Made by a program: the position numbers and the translations under genes. A DNA stretch of 64,000 bases. It comes from Neobacillus niacini. Its GTDB lineage: Bacteria > Bacillota > Bacilli > Bacillales > Cytobacillaceae. Where the stretch lies: assembly GCF_000759675.1 (NCBI RefSeq), contig NZ_BAWM01000016.1, forward strand, positions 149,801 to 213,800. Direction: 5' to 3'. Positions 46,761-54,953 of the stretch are shown piece after piece (the stretch's first letter is position 1; each line of letters opens with the position of its first letter). A model generated the notes under the pieces. That model was not told the DNA's origin, did not search any database, and worked only from the letters and a program-made list of their open reading frames with translations.

Positions 46761-47690
46761 ATGAAATGGGGAATTATTGCAACCTGGGGTATGGCTTATG
46801 AAGGAATAGATAAGGCAGCCAAGGAATTAGCAGAAGATTCGATTGCCGGAGATGCTTTGGAGCACGCCATAAAAATCGTTGAGGACAACCCTCTTTATCG
46901 CTCGGTAGGCCGCGGCGGCCTGCCAAATGAGCAAGGGATTGTCGAATTGGATGCCGCCTTTATGGACGGAGATCAGTTCAATATTGGCGCGGTTGCAGGA
47001 ATTCAAGATGTGAAAAATCCAATCTCTGTTGCCCGCAAGCTTAGTAGCAAGCAGTTTAACCGTTTCCTCGTCGGGCAGGGTGCTACTGCTTTTGCGCAAA
47101 AGAATGGATTTGAACGAATGAATATGCTGACAGATGAATCTCGGACTATTTGGGAAAAACGGGTAGAAGAGATTAAAACGAAGGACTTAAGCCCCTATGA
47201 TGGTCATGATACCGTCGGGGTTGTTTGTTTGGATCACGGGAAATCGATGGCTGCAGGTACCTCAAGTTCAGGTCTGTTTATGAAAAAGCAAGGCCGGGTG
47301 GGCGATTCGCCATTGTCCGGTTCAGGCTTTTATGTTGATAGTGAAATTGGCGGAGCTACCGCCACCGGCCTTGGTGAGGATTTGATGAAAGGCTGTCTAA
47401 GTTACGAAATCGTCCGTTTAATGGGTGAGGGTCTTGCGCCTCAGGAGGCAGCAAATAAGGCACTTTATGATTTCGAGGAGAAATTAGTAAGAAGGAAAGG
47501 CAAGGCTGGTGCCATGTCGATGGTTTGCATGAATAACGAAGGTCAGTGGGGTGTGGCAACAAATGTAGAATTTACGTTTGTTGTTGCGACTGAAGAGGAG
47601 GAGCCGACCGTTTATTTCGCTAATAAAGGCGAAGGCTATTCCACGATTATTGAAAAAGCAACCAAGGAACAGATTGAGAAGTGCGAGTAA
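46761..47690 (+). CDS. Glycosylasparaginase (N4-(beta-N-acetylglucosaminyl)-L-asparaginase)
   Basis: The product has 309 residues of the Ntn-hydrolase asparaginase-2 family. The self-cleavage/nucleophile Thr151 is in GHDTVGVVCLD, followed by SMAAGTSSSG and GRVGDSPLSGSGFYVD, the pattern typical of aspartylglucosaminidases. No signal peptide is seen, unlike the exported Elizabethkingia/Flavobacterium enzyme, so it should act in the cytoplasm. It splits GlcNAc from Asn, the last step in taking apart N-glycopeptides. In the human enzyme core fucose must be removed first, which fits its position behind fucosidase genes. The main alternative is a plant-type isoaspartyl peptidase. Confidence 0.85.
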   Translation: MKWGIIATWGMAYEGIDKAAKELAEDSIAGDALEHAIKIVEDNPLYRSVGRGGLPNEQGIVELDAAFMDGDQFNIGAVAGIQDVKNPISVARKLSSKQFNRFLVGQGATAFAQKNGFERMNMLTDESRTIWEKRVEEIKTKDLSPYDGHDTVGVVCLDHGKSMAAGTSSSGLFMKKQGRVGDSPLSGSGFYVDSEIGGATATGLGEDLMKGCLSYEIVRLMGEGLAPQEAANKALYDFEEKLVRRKGKAGAMSMVCMNNEGQWGVATNVEFTFVVATEEEEPTVYFANKGEGYSTIIEKATKEQIEKCE

Positions 47691-47722
47691 AAGCTTCTGT
47701 TACGTCTCTTTTACATTATTGA

Positions 47723-47766
47723 AGTATGGCAGATATAGGGACTATCTGCCATACTCTTTTTTTTTT
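47723..47766 (+). terminator. Terminator of the fucose-catabolic operon
   Basis: AGTATGGCAGATA pairs perfectly with TATCTGCCATACT, followed by a long T run. Confidence 0.92.
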
Positions 47767-47801
47767 AAGTTTAAGAGCTTAATAGCCTGGAGGTAAACAT
47801 T

Positions 47802-47966
47802 TTGCAGAGAATTCAACGATTGATTCGGTATTTAATAAATCACCAAGTCTTAACGTCTATTCAGATATCCGATTGGAGTGCAAAACGCGGTTTTTACGTG
47901 GAGCCAACTAAGTATGAATTTGGATCTGAAACGAAGGTGTTTCCAAAAAGGTGAATATTTTGTAAA
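47802..47966 (+). CDS. Unidentified 54-codon frame, possible gene start remnant
   Basis: A TTG at 47802 follows TGGAGGTAAACA and opens 54 codons to TAA at 47964-47966. The product (QRIQRLIRYLINHQVLTSIQ, then SDWSAKRGFYVEPTKYEFGS) looks like the beginning of a longer enzyme that has been cut off, but I cannot name the family. It could also be a real small protein. Confidence 0.3.
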
Positions 47967-47977
47967 ATATTTTGAAT

Positions 47978-48021
47978 TGACAGTAAATAATGGTTATGTT
48001 AATCTTGTGTTATCGGTAACC
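47978..48021 (+). promoter_or_regulatory. Promoter and LacI-type operator for the rbsD-like/fucosidase 3 group
   Basis: TTGACA at 47978-47983 and TAATCT at 48000-48005 are spaced 16 bases apart. The operator TGTTATCGGTAACC at 48008-48021 follows at once. The layout is the same as at 33020-33065. Confidence 0.75.
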
Positions 48022-48065
48022 TTTTATAACATAAAATTCGAATGAAAGGAGCGATCACTATCTAG

Positions 48066-48287
48066 ATGAAGTGGGAGTATTTATTTACAAATGAAGAAGA
48101 GAATATTTCAAGGTTAGGTGGGGAAGGGTGGGAGCTTGTTACAGTTATCCAGCACATCACTGGCTTAACGTTTTATTTAAAACGACCTGTACGAAGTTTT
48201 GTGGACCGCCTTACTCGGGAACAGAAGGAAGAAGTTTATAAACAGAATTTTGGGCAAGAAGAATCAAGAAAAACATCATTATTGTAA
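48066..48287 (+). CDS. Small DUF4177-like protein
   Basis: The product has 73 residues. The opening MKWEYLF...LGGEGWELV is the pattern of DUF4177-type small proteins (K-W-E-Y, then G-x-E-G-W-E-L-V, then a short strand, TGLTFYLKRP). The function is unknown. GAAAGGAG lies before the ATG at some distance (about 16 bases). It is the first gene behind the operator at 48008 and is followed by the mutarotase gene 16 bases later. Confidence 0.6.
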   Translation: MKWEYLFTNEEENISRLGGEGWELVTVIQHITGLTFYLKRPVRSFVDRLTREQKEEVYKQNFGQEESRKTSLL

Positions 48288-48303
48288 AGGCAGGACGAAA
48301 AAT

Positions 48304-48690
48304 ATGAAGAAAAAGGGCATCCTTCATCCAGAACTTGCACATTTAGCTACTAGTCTTGGGCATACTGATTATCTCGTCATAGCGGATAAAGGTTACCCAA
48401 TCCCCAATCACGTTACAAGAATAAATCTCGGATATACAGATAACCAACCGACAGTCCTACAAGTACTTGAACCATTAGTAGAGGAAATATCGATTGATCG
48501 AATCATCGTTACGCAAGAGATGGAAGATATTAGTCCTGATAGATTAGAAGAATTAAAGAACCGTTACCCTCATATTCTTTTTGAGAAAATAAGCCACCAT
48601 GAAATGAAAGAGCTGACAAACCATGCAAAAGGTGCGGTAAAAACAGGCGATGCCTGTCCATATGCAAATTTAATCATTGTTTCGGGCTAA
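48304..48690 (+). CDS. RbsD/FucU family sugar mutarotase (pyranase)
   Basis: The product has 128 residues. The family pattern is complete: KKGILHPELAHLATSLGHTD with the catalytic His, YLVIADKGYPIPNH, and at the end TGDACPYANLIIVSG. The closest textbook relative is D-ribose pyranase RbsD, which interconverts pyranose and furanose or anomeric forms; the sister family FucU is L-fucose mutarotase. In this locus a role on L-fucose, feeding the dehydrogenase with the right anomer, is likelier than ribose. The ATG at 48304 is used; upstream residues in the longer frame belong to the overlap with the previous gene. Confidence 0.85.
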   Translation: MKKKGILHPELAHLATSLGHTDYLVIADKGYPIPNHVTRINLGYTDNQPTVLQVLEPLVEEISIDRIIVTQEMEDISPDRLEELKNRYPHILFEKISHHEMKELTNHAKGAVKTGDACPYANLIIVSG

Positions 48691-48740
48691 CATGGAGTCG
48701 AAGTTAGTGCTATCCAATTAAAAACATAGGAGGCAAAAAG

Positions 48741-49991
48741 ATGACAACCATACATAAGGTTCTACCGACTGAGAAACAGCTTGCTTATCAAGACTGGGAA
48801 TTCGGGCTATTTTTGCATTTTGGTTTAAGGACATTTTATGAGGGATACGTTGATTTTGATGAAAGACCGATGTCACCTTCCAAATTTAATCCAACGAATT
48901 TAGATTGTGAACAATGGATTAGAACCGCCAAAGAAGCCGGAATGAAATATGCGGTGCTCACGGCGAAACATCATGATGGCTTTTCTAACTGGCCTTCAGC
49001 CTATACAAGTTTTTCAGTTGCACAATCAGAGTGGAAGGAGGGCAAAGGCGACGTCATTCGGGAATTTGTCGATGCCTGCCGTCAGTATGGAATCAAACCA
49101 GGTTTATACTATTCTCCATATGACGGATCCGTCGATTTTTACACGAAAGACGCGAAGGCGTACGATGATTATTTTGTGAATCAAATCACTGAACTGTTAA
49201 GCAATTATGGGGAAATCGATATTCTTTGGCTGGATGGCTGTGGTTCTGAGGGACATGAATACGACTGGCCGCGCATTATCGGAGAAGTCCGTCGATTGCA
49301 GCCAAATATACTCCTGAACATGGGTGATCCTGACTTTCGCTGGGTTGGCAATGAGGATGGAGTTGCACCTGTGCCAAGCTGGAATGTTGTGTCTGCAACG
49401 GAATTCTCAATCCTTACAGAGGAGAAAAATCAATTGGGGGAACCGCGCTGGCTGCCGGCAGAGGCAGACGTGCAAATGCGTACCAATTGGTTTTATAGCG
49501 ATAATGATGAACACACAATAAAAAGTATCCAAGAATTAATGGGACTTTATTATCATTCCGTTGGCCGAGGTGTCAATTTACTCCTGAATATTGGGCCGAA
49601 TCGAGAAGGTGTTCTGCCGCAGAAGGATACGGAGCAGCTGCTTGCAATGGGGATGGAAATTCGCCGCCGCTTTGATCATCCAAATGGTACCTTTCATCAA
49701 TGTAAGAATGAGGATAAAAAGTGGATTTACAAGCCTGAAGAGCCTCAAATACTTGATCATGTAGTCATCAGGGAAGATTTGAGTGAGGGGGAAAACGTCT
49801 TACAATTTAAAATCAGCATCATCACGGCCAAATCCCATCAACTTTTAACTATTTATGAAGGTAAAAATATTGGCCATAAGGCAATTATCCGGTTTCCAGC
49901 AGTGAAAGTACGCGGGGTGATCCTTGAAATAACGGAAAGTGACGGAGCTCCTGTCATTAAGGACATGTCGTTCTATCATGTTGGTGAATAG
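48741..49991 (+). CDS. GH29 alpha-L-fucosidase 3
   Basis: The product has 416 residues and no signal peptide. It has FGLFLHFGLRTFYEGY, LTAKHHDGFSNW and Asp165 as nucleophile in IDILWLDGCGSEGHEYD, then GRGVNLLLNIGPN. A C-terminal beta-domain (about 320-416) follows. The active-site surroundings differ from fucosidases 1 and 2 (HFG in place of HWG). It is 51 bases behind the mutarotase gene, in the LacI-controlled group. AGGAGG lies 8 bases before the ATG. Confidence 0.9.
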   Translation: MTTIHKVLPTEKQLAYQDWEFGLFLHFGLRTFYEGYVDFDERPMSPSKFNPTNLDCEQWIRTAKEAGMKYAVLTAKHHDGFSNWPSAYTSFSVAQSEWKEGKGDVIREFVDACRQYGIKPGLYYSPYDGSVDFYTKDAKAYDDYFVNQITELLSNYGEIDILWLDGCGSEGHEYDWPRIIGEVRRLQPNILLNMGDPDFRWVGNEDGVAPVPSWNVVSATEFSILTEEKNQLGEPRWLPAEADVQMRTNWFYSDNDEHTIKSIQELMGLYYHSVGRGVNLLLNIGPNREGVLPQKDTEQLLAMGMEIRRRFDHPNGTFHQCKNEDKKWIYKPEEPQILDHVVIREDLSEGENVLQFKISIITAKSHQLLTIYEGKNIGHKAIIRFPAVKVRGVILEITESDGAPVIKDMSFYHVGE

Positions 49992-50023
49992 GATAGATTA
50001 ATAGGTAAGTATTTATAGATAAA

Positions 50024-50054
50024 AAGGTAGAACTCGAAAGGAGTTCTACTTGTT
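50024..50054. terminator. Hairpin after fucosidase 3
   Basis: AGGTAGAACTC pairs with GAGTTCTACT over a GAAAG loop. The T run is interrupted. It is nearly the same hairpin as at 480-514. Confidence 0.55.
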
Positions 50055-50081
50055 TATCTAACATAACACCACAGTAAGGAA

Positions 50082-50861
50082 GTGAGATTGTTGAAAAAGA
50101 GATACCTTAGAGATAAAGAGACTGACATTAAAGTTATGACTTTTAATATTCATCATGGAGGAACAGATGCCATTTTGGATTTGAAGAGAATTGCAGTATT
50201 AATTAAAACTTCGAGTGCAGATATCATTGGTTTACAAGAGGTAGATAATCATTTTTCCGAGCGCAGTAACTTCGAAGATCAAGCGAAATGGTTGGCAAAT
50301 TACTTAGGAATGAATTATGCATATGGTGTAAATCTTGACTATGATCCTTTACAAGAAGGAGAAGACCGGCGCCAATACGGAACGGCCGTTTTAAGCAAAT
50401 ATCCTATCCTTTCTGCCGAAAATCATCTACTCACTAATATTCCATATCAAGGAAACCCTAAAGAGCAGCGTGGTCTTTTGGAAACGGTGATTAACGTGAA
50501 AGGAAATCATGTTCAATTTTACAATACGCATCTTGACGATCAAAGAGCCGAACAGAGGGATCTACAAATCAAAGAGATACATGACATTGCAAACCAAAAA
50601 GAAGGAACTAGTATCATTGTAGGAGACTTCAATGCAACTCCTGAAAGTGCAGAAATACTAAAAATGACTGCACAATATAAAGATGTATTTGCCGAACTCG
50701 GTCAAAATAATGACTTTACCTTTCCTGCAGATAAACCAGATAGTCGTATCGATTATATTTTCACTTCTGAAGATGCCAAAATTTGTACTGGGGAAGTTAT
50801 AAACACGAATTTATCTGATCATTTGCCCATTACTGCAGAGTTAGTACTGAGTTTTTTATAA
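50082..50861 (+). CDS. EEP family phosphodiesterase/endonuclease (intact)
   Basis: The product has up to 259 residues. The full endonuclease/exonuclease/phosphatase motif set is present: TFNIHHGG, GLQEVD (metal Glu), YNTHLDD, VGDFNATP (catalytic Asp-x-Asn) and SDHLPI (general-base His). There is no clear signal peptide. It could act on a phosphodiester in a lipid, nucleotide or polymer; the context gives no hint. The start may be the GTG at 50082 or the TTG at 50091 after AAGGAAG. A broken copy of its 5' end lies at 9186, and the sequence after its stop recurs at 12196. Confidence 0.85.
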   Translation: MRLLKKRYLRDKETDIKVMTFNIHHGGTDAILDLKRIAVLIKTSSADIIGLQEVDNHFSERSNFEDQAKWLANYLGMNYAYGVNLDYDPLQEGEDRRQYGTAVLSKYPILSAENHLLTNIPYQGNPKEQRGLLETVINVKGNHVQFYNTHLDDQRAEQRDLQIKEIHDIANQKEGTSIIVGDFNATPESAEILKMTAQYKDVFAELGQNNDFTFPADKPDSRIDYIFTSEDAKICTGEVINTNLSDHLPITAELVLSFL

Positions 50862-50957
50862 CATTTTAGCTAGTAAGTAAGAAACAACATACTGTACAAA
50901 AATTACATATCATTTCTCTATGCCTTGCCGCCTGCTCAGTTACATAAGACAACCGCA
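50851..50957. repeat. Repeat B, copy 2: spacer shared with 12196-12312
   Basis: The sequence starts in the last codons of the EEP gene and runs to about 50957, where it joins the interior of the Gfo/Idh gene without a start codon. At 12196 the same spacer leads to the GH2 gene, so GH2 plus half of the Gfo/Idh gene are missing here. Confidence 0.75.
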
Positions 50958-51391
50958 GCTATGCCAATATGAGCTTGCAGGTACATAATAATGTTCCAAA
51001 TATTAATATCCCGGATGTGACCTCCGTGAATTTCGAGTATGACTCAGGTGCCGTTGGCCATATCGATAGTACCTTTGCGCAATTTGACCATCGGATGGGA
51101 ATTGAAGTAATGGGTGATGAATTTCGCCTAGTTATCGATGGGGTAAACCTAACCATCATCGAAAAAGATTCTAATCAGAGCTTCAAATCAGAGGTCGATT
51201 TTTATCAGGAACAAGATCGGATGTTTATCGAGGCGATTGTCAAAGGCGATCAGAACTTACTTTTATCTTCCTATGAGGATGGTGTAAAGACTCTCGCGGT
51301 AACATTAGCCGCCAATCAGTCACAGGAAACAGCACTTCCGGTGAGAGTTTCTTCTATTATAAATTCTGAAAAAACGTGGGAGGTAAAATGA
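50952..51391 (+). pseudogene. Gfo/Idh/MocA oxidoreductase, first type: C-terminal half only
   Basis: About 145 codons match residues about 190-331 of the protein at 15627 (YANMSLQVHNNVPNINIPDV, GHIDSTFAQFDHRMGIE). The whole NAD-binding half is missing and the junction lies in the promoter-like repeat B, so this is a deletion product. The stop overlaps the following ATG (ATGA), which probably shows the ancestral gene spacing. Confidence 0.9.
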
Positions 51392-52256
51392 AAATGAAAC
51401 TGGGTATTAGTTCATACAGCTTACAAGGTGCCATCAATTTAAAGGAGATGACGATTTTAGATGTCGTTCAATGGGTCGCAGACCAGGGCGGGGAGCATGT
51501 TGAGATTGTTCCGATGGGTTTTAGTTTAGTAGATGATTTATCCTTAGCCGATGCCATCCGGCAAAAAGCGGAAGAAGTTGGAATCGACATTTCTAATTAC
51601 GCCATCGGGGCCAATATCCTCACTTCGAGTTTAGAAGACTATGAAAAAGAAATTGAACGTGTCAAAAAAGAAGTAGATGTTGCACATCGCTTAGGTGTAA
51701 AGCTAATGAGACATGATGTTGCATGGAAGTCGCCAAACGAAATCTCAATCCGGGATTTTGAACTAGATCTGCCAAAAATGGCTGACGCCTGCAGAAGAAT
51801 CGCCGACTATGCAGCACAATATGGCATTGTAACAAGTGTTGAAAACCATGGTTACTATGGTCAGGCAAGTGACCGGGTTCAGCGTCTGTTCATGCCGTCG
51901 ATAAGGAAAACTTTAAGACCACGTTAGATACAGGGAATTTCCTTTGCGTCGATGAAGACCCAGTAGCAGCTGTAAAGAAAAATATCTTTTACGCCTCGAT
52001 GGTACATGTGAAGGATTTTTACCGCAGAACTTCTTCTCTTGGTCTTGGTGAAGGCTGGTTCCCATCAAGCTCCGGCAATTACTTAAGAGGAGCCATTACA
52101 GGGCATGGGGATATCAATCTGCCTGAAGTCTTAAAGGTTATCAAACAATCAGGCTATAACGGCTATATTTCTATAGAATTTGAAGGAATAGAAGAATGCA
52201 AAAAGGCAGCAAAAATCAGCTTCGATAATGTAAAAAGAATTTGGGAAGCAGTTTAA
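51388..52256 (+). pseudogene. Sugar phosphate isomerase/epimerase, frameshifted copy
   Basis: It matches the gene at 16767 throughout. Near 51888 one base is missing (CGTCTGTTCATGCCG against CGTTTGATTCATGCGG), so the frame ends at 51927. The remaining third (MVHVKDFYRRTSSLGLGEGW to the end) is in another frame. The start would be ATG 51388 or 51394 behind GGGAGG. Unless this is a sequencing error, the product is truncated before the later metal ligands. Confidence 0.88.
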
Positions 52257-52780
52257 ATCAGATTTTCGTTTATTGGATCATTATTTTTAAGAAGGAAGTA
52301 AGGATCTTCCAATATAAAGGCAGCACAATAAATAGCATTTCGTTTCCCAACATACAAACAGCTGTTACAAGGGCTATGATGACAATTGGCTTTCCGAATA
52401 TCGCTGGTCTTGCTATTTTGGGAATCGGTATCTTTCTATCAGTAGATTTATATATTTCTCAAAAATATTTAGGGAACTTTTTTGTCCATCTGGTTTTACT
52501 TTTTCTCTATTTTTTATATGTATTGACCGTGCTTTTCTTTTTCCCTACATTTGTTCATTATGAGATGAAATCATTATCTTATCTTAAACAATCCTTTTTC
52601 ATAACTTTTATTAGACCGCTGCATAGTTTGCTAATTTCCGTGATCGTTATGATGATAGTAGTAATCGTGTATGCTTTTCCTTTTCTAATCGTTTTTTTCG
52701 CTGGTCCTATGCTGGCCTATCCAATTATGTGGATTGGAAATAAAGTCTTTAAGTCTTTGGAGAGCATGGAAGGGAAATAA
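52257..52780 (+). pseudogene. YesL (DUF624) family, 5'-truncated copy
   Basis: From about 52380 the frame encodes three membrane segments (NIAGLAILGIGIFLSVDLYI, then FFVHLVLLFLYFLYVLTVLF) and the family ending PIMWIGNKVFKSLE, which parallels PLMWIGMRSF in the protein at 33214. The conserved N-terminal GDLLAK and MPATA regions are missing; the codons before 52380 do not resemble the family. It sits between the broken isomerase and the intact Gfo/Idh gene, a place occupied by fucosidase remnants in the other copy. Confidence 0.7.
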
Positions 52781-52912
52781 GAATCACTTCAAATTCACTA
52801 TATAGTTGAAACTAGGTGAAAAATCACTGAGTGGTAATAAAAAAAATAACGAAGTAAAAAATGACATACCAACAAACTGATATATGTACGAATGAAATGG
52901 AGGATGGAAATG

Positions 52913-53992
52913 ATGGGTAAATTAAAAATTGGTGTAATCGGGGCCGGTTCGATTTCAGATTTACACTTTCAGTCTTATGCTAACAATGAAAAGGTCGAAA
53001 TCTTTGCCGTTTGTGATCTTAATGAGCAGAGGGCGGTAGAAAAGAAGAATAAATATCATGCTGAAGCGACGTATACGAATTATGAAGACTTGTTGAAGGA
53101 CCCTCAAATTGATGCCGTGAGTATTTGTACATGGAATAATTCTCATGCAGAAATTGCAATTGCTGCTTTGAATGCAGGCAAGCATGTTTTGGTTGAAAAA
53201 CCATTATGTAAAACAGTGGAAGAAGCGCTAAGGGTAGAAGAAGCCGTAAAGAAGAGTGGAAAAGTGCTTCAGGTAGGCTTTGTCCGCCGATTTGGAACCA
53301 ATACAAACGTTTTGAAATCTTTTATTGATTCTGGTGATCTTGGAGAAATTTATTATGCAAAAGCCTCGATTTTGAGGCGTTTAGGAAACCCTGGCGGCTG
53401 GTTTGCTGACAAGGAAAGATCGGGCGGAGGTCCTCTTATCGATATCGGTGTTCATATCATTGATTTATGCTGGTACCTAATGGGGAAACCAAAAGTGAAA
53501 TCCATTAGCGGAAATACCTATTCAAAGCTTGGAAATCGAGCTAATATTAATAACCTTTCTTTCTATCAAGCAGCGGATTATGATCCTAGTATCAATAAAG
53601 TGGAAGACCTTGCAAATGCCCTGATTCGTTTTGAAAATGGAGCTTCCTTAGTGATCGATGTCAGCTTTACACTTCACGTTAAGAAGGATGAAACATATGT
53701 TAAGATTTTTGGCGATAAAGGAGGGGCAGAGATTGAACCTGAGCTCGTGATCGTCACAGAAAAAAATAATACGATTTTAAATGCACAGCCGCAAATTGAT
53801 TCCCTGTCCTTTGATTTTATTCAAGCGTTCCAAAATGAAATTAATCATTTTGTTTCATGCTGCCAGGGTGAAGAACAAACCATCAGCCCTGTGGAAGACG
53901 GTGTGGAATTAATGAAAATATTATGCGGTATCTATGAATCAAGTGAAACAGGTAAGGAAATCTCCTTTGAACGATCCAATGTGACCATTTAA
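52913..53992 (+). CDS. Gfo/Idh/MocA family oxidoreductase, second type (copy 2)
   Basis: The product has 359 residues, the same length as the protein at 17945 and differing from it at only a few positions (for example the FIQAF/FNQAF and LVIDV/LMIDV changes). All motifs are kept: IGVIGAGSISDLHF, VEKPLCK, GGGPLIDIGVHIID. The leader of about 110 bases is also shared. The start ATG follows TGGAGG. It is the only intact gene of the decaying block at 50.9-54.9 kb, which suggests selection or simple chance survival. The near-identity would also allow recombination between the two copies. Confidence 0.88.
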   Translation: MGKLKIGVIGAGSISDLHFQSYANNEKVEIFAVCDLNEQRAVEKKNKYHAEATYTNYEDLLKDPQIDAVSICTWNNSHAEIAIAALNAGKHVLVEKPLCKTVEEALRVEEAVKKSGKVLQVGFVRRFGTNTNVLKSFIDSGDLGEIYYAKASILRRLGNPGGWFADKERSGGGPLIDIGVHIIDLCWYLMGKPKVKSISGNTYSKLGNRANINNLSFYQAADYDPSINKVEDLANALIRFENGASLVIDVSFTLHVKKDETYVKIFGDKGGAEIEPELVIVTEKNNTILNAQPQIDSLSFDFIQAFQNEINHFVSCCQGEEQTISPVEDGVELMKILCGIYESSETGKEISFERSNVTI

Positions 53993-53999
53993 ACGAAAA

Positions 54000-54882
54000 T
54001 AGGAATTTTAGGGGCTTTTGGATTTACGACCTGGGGTATTGAAGAAATTGATGACAAGGTTATATATACCCCAGCTGAAGAGGGCTACAAAGAATACCTT
54101 ACATTTATGAATAAGCTATATTCGGAAAAATTAATGGACCCAGAAACCTTCTCGCAGTCCAATGAACAGAAGAAAGCAAAAGGACAAGCCAATCAACTTG
54201 GATTATTCCAGGACTGGTTCTCCTAATTCACCACTGGAGATAAGGAAGAAGAGGCACTTGATGACCCTATATATCAGCCAATCTCTAGTTCTATCACCGA
54301 TAAAGCAGTGGCACCATTAAGCCCGGGTATCTACCGCGGCCAATTCGCCATTACCAATAAAGCTGTGAATCCAGAAGCAGCTATTCGCTGGGTGGATTAT
54401 CTCTATTCTAAGGAAGGAAATGAACTTCTGAATATTGGTAAAGAAGGCGATGTTTGGGCTTGGGCAGATGAAGCCAGCGGCACGAGAAAATTGCTGGAAT
54501 CACCAATTGAAGGGAAAACGATTGAAGACTACCGTGGAACAACGACACCTGACTATGGTATCAATGTTCCTGCATTACGACATAAAATTGAAGGCTTCCC
54601 TGAATCAGAATTTACGAAGTTCACTAATTCCGAAACGGATGTAAAAATTAAGCCATTTGCAAAGGTTTCATATCCACTTGTTTATTTAACGCCTGAAGAC
54701 CAAGAGGAAGTAGGAAGAATCCGTGTTAATTTGGATACTTACATTGAACAAATGGAACGAAATTTATCACAGGTGCCGAGCCTTTGTCCAATTGGGACAA
54801 ATATATTAAAACATTGAATGAAATGGGTGTTGATAAATTGGTTAACATTTGTCAAGATGCCTACGATCGCTGGAATAAGTAA
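54000..54882 (+). pseudogene. LipO-type sugar-binding protein: no start, nonsense and frameshift
   Basis: A continuous protein-like frame starts without a signal peptide at about 54012 (GILGAFGFTTWGIEEIDDKV), is cut by TAA at 54224-54226 in QDWFS*FTTGD, continues in the same frame through YRGQFAITNKAVNPEAAIRW, and then loses one base near 54757 (GGAACGAAAT against GGAAGCGAGAT at 31970), so the final 35 codons are out of frame. The tail matches 31778-32098. Three separate lesions show a dead gene. Confidence 0.9.
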
Positions 54883-54886
54883 AAGC

Positions 54887-54930
54887 AGAAGAAGGAAAAA
54901 GACTAAAATGATGTCTCTTTCCTTCTTTTT
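54887..54930 (+). terminator. Terminator after the dead binding-protein gene
   Basis: AGAAGGAAAAAGAC pairs with GTCTCTTTCCTTCT (one mismatch) and runs into T residues. It is the counterpart of 32104-32148. Confidence 0.8.
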
Positions 54931-54953
54931 AACCAAAAGGGGTGTAAGAACGA

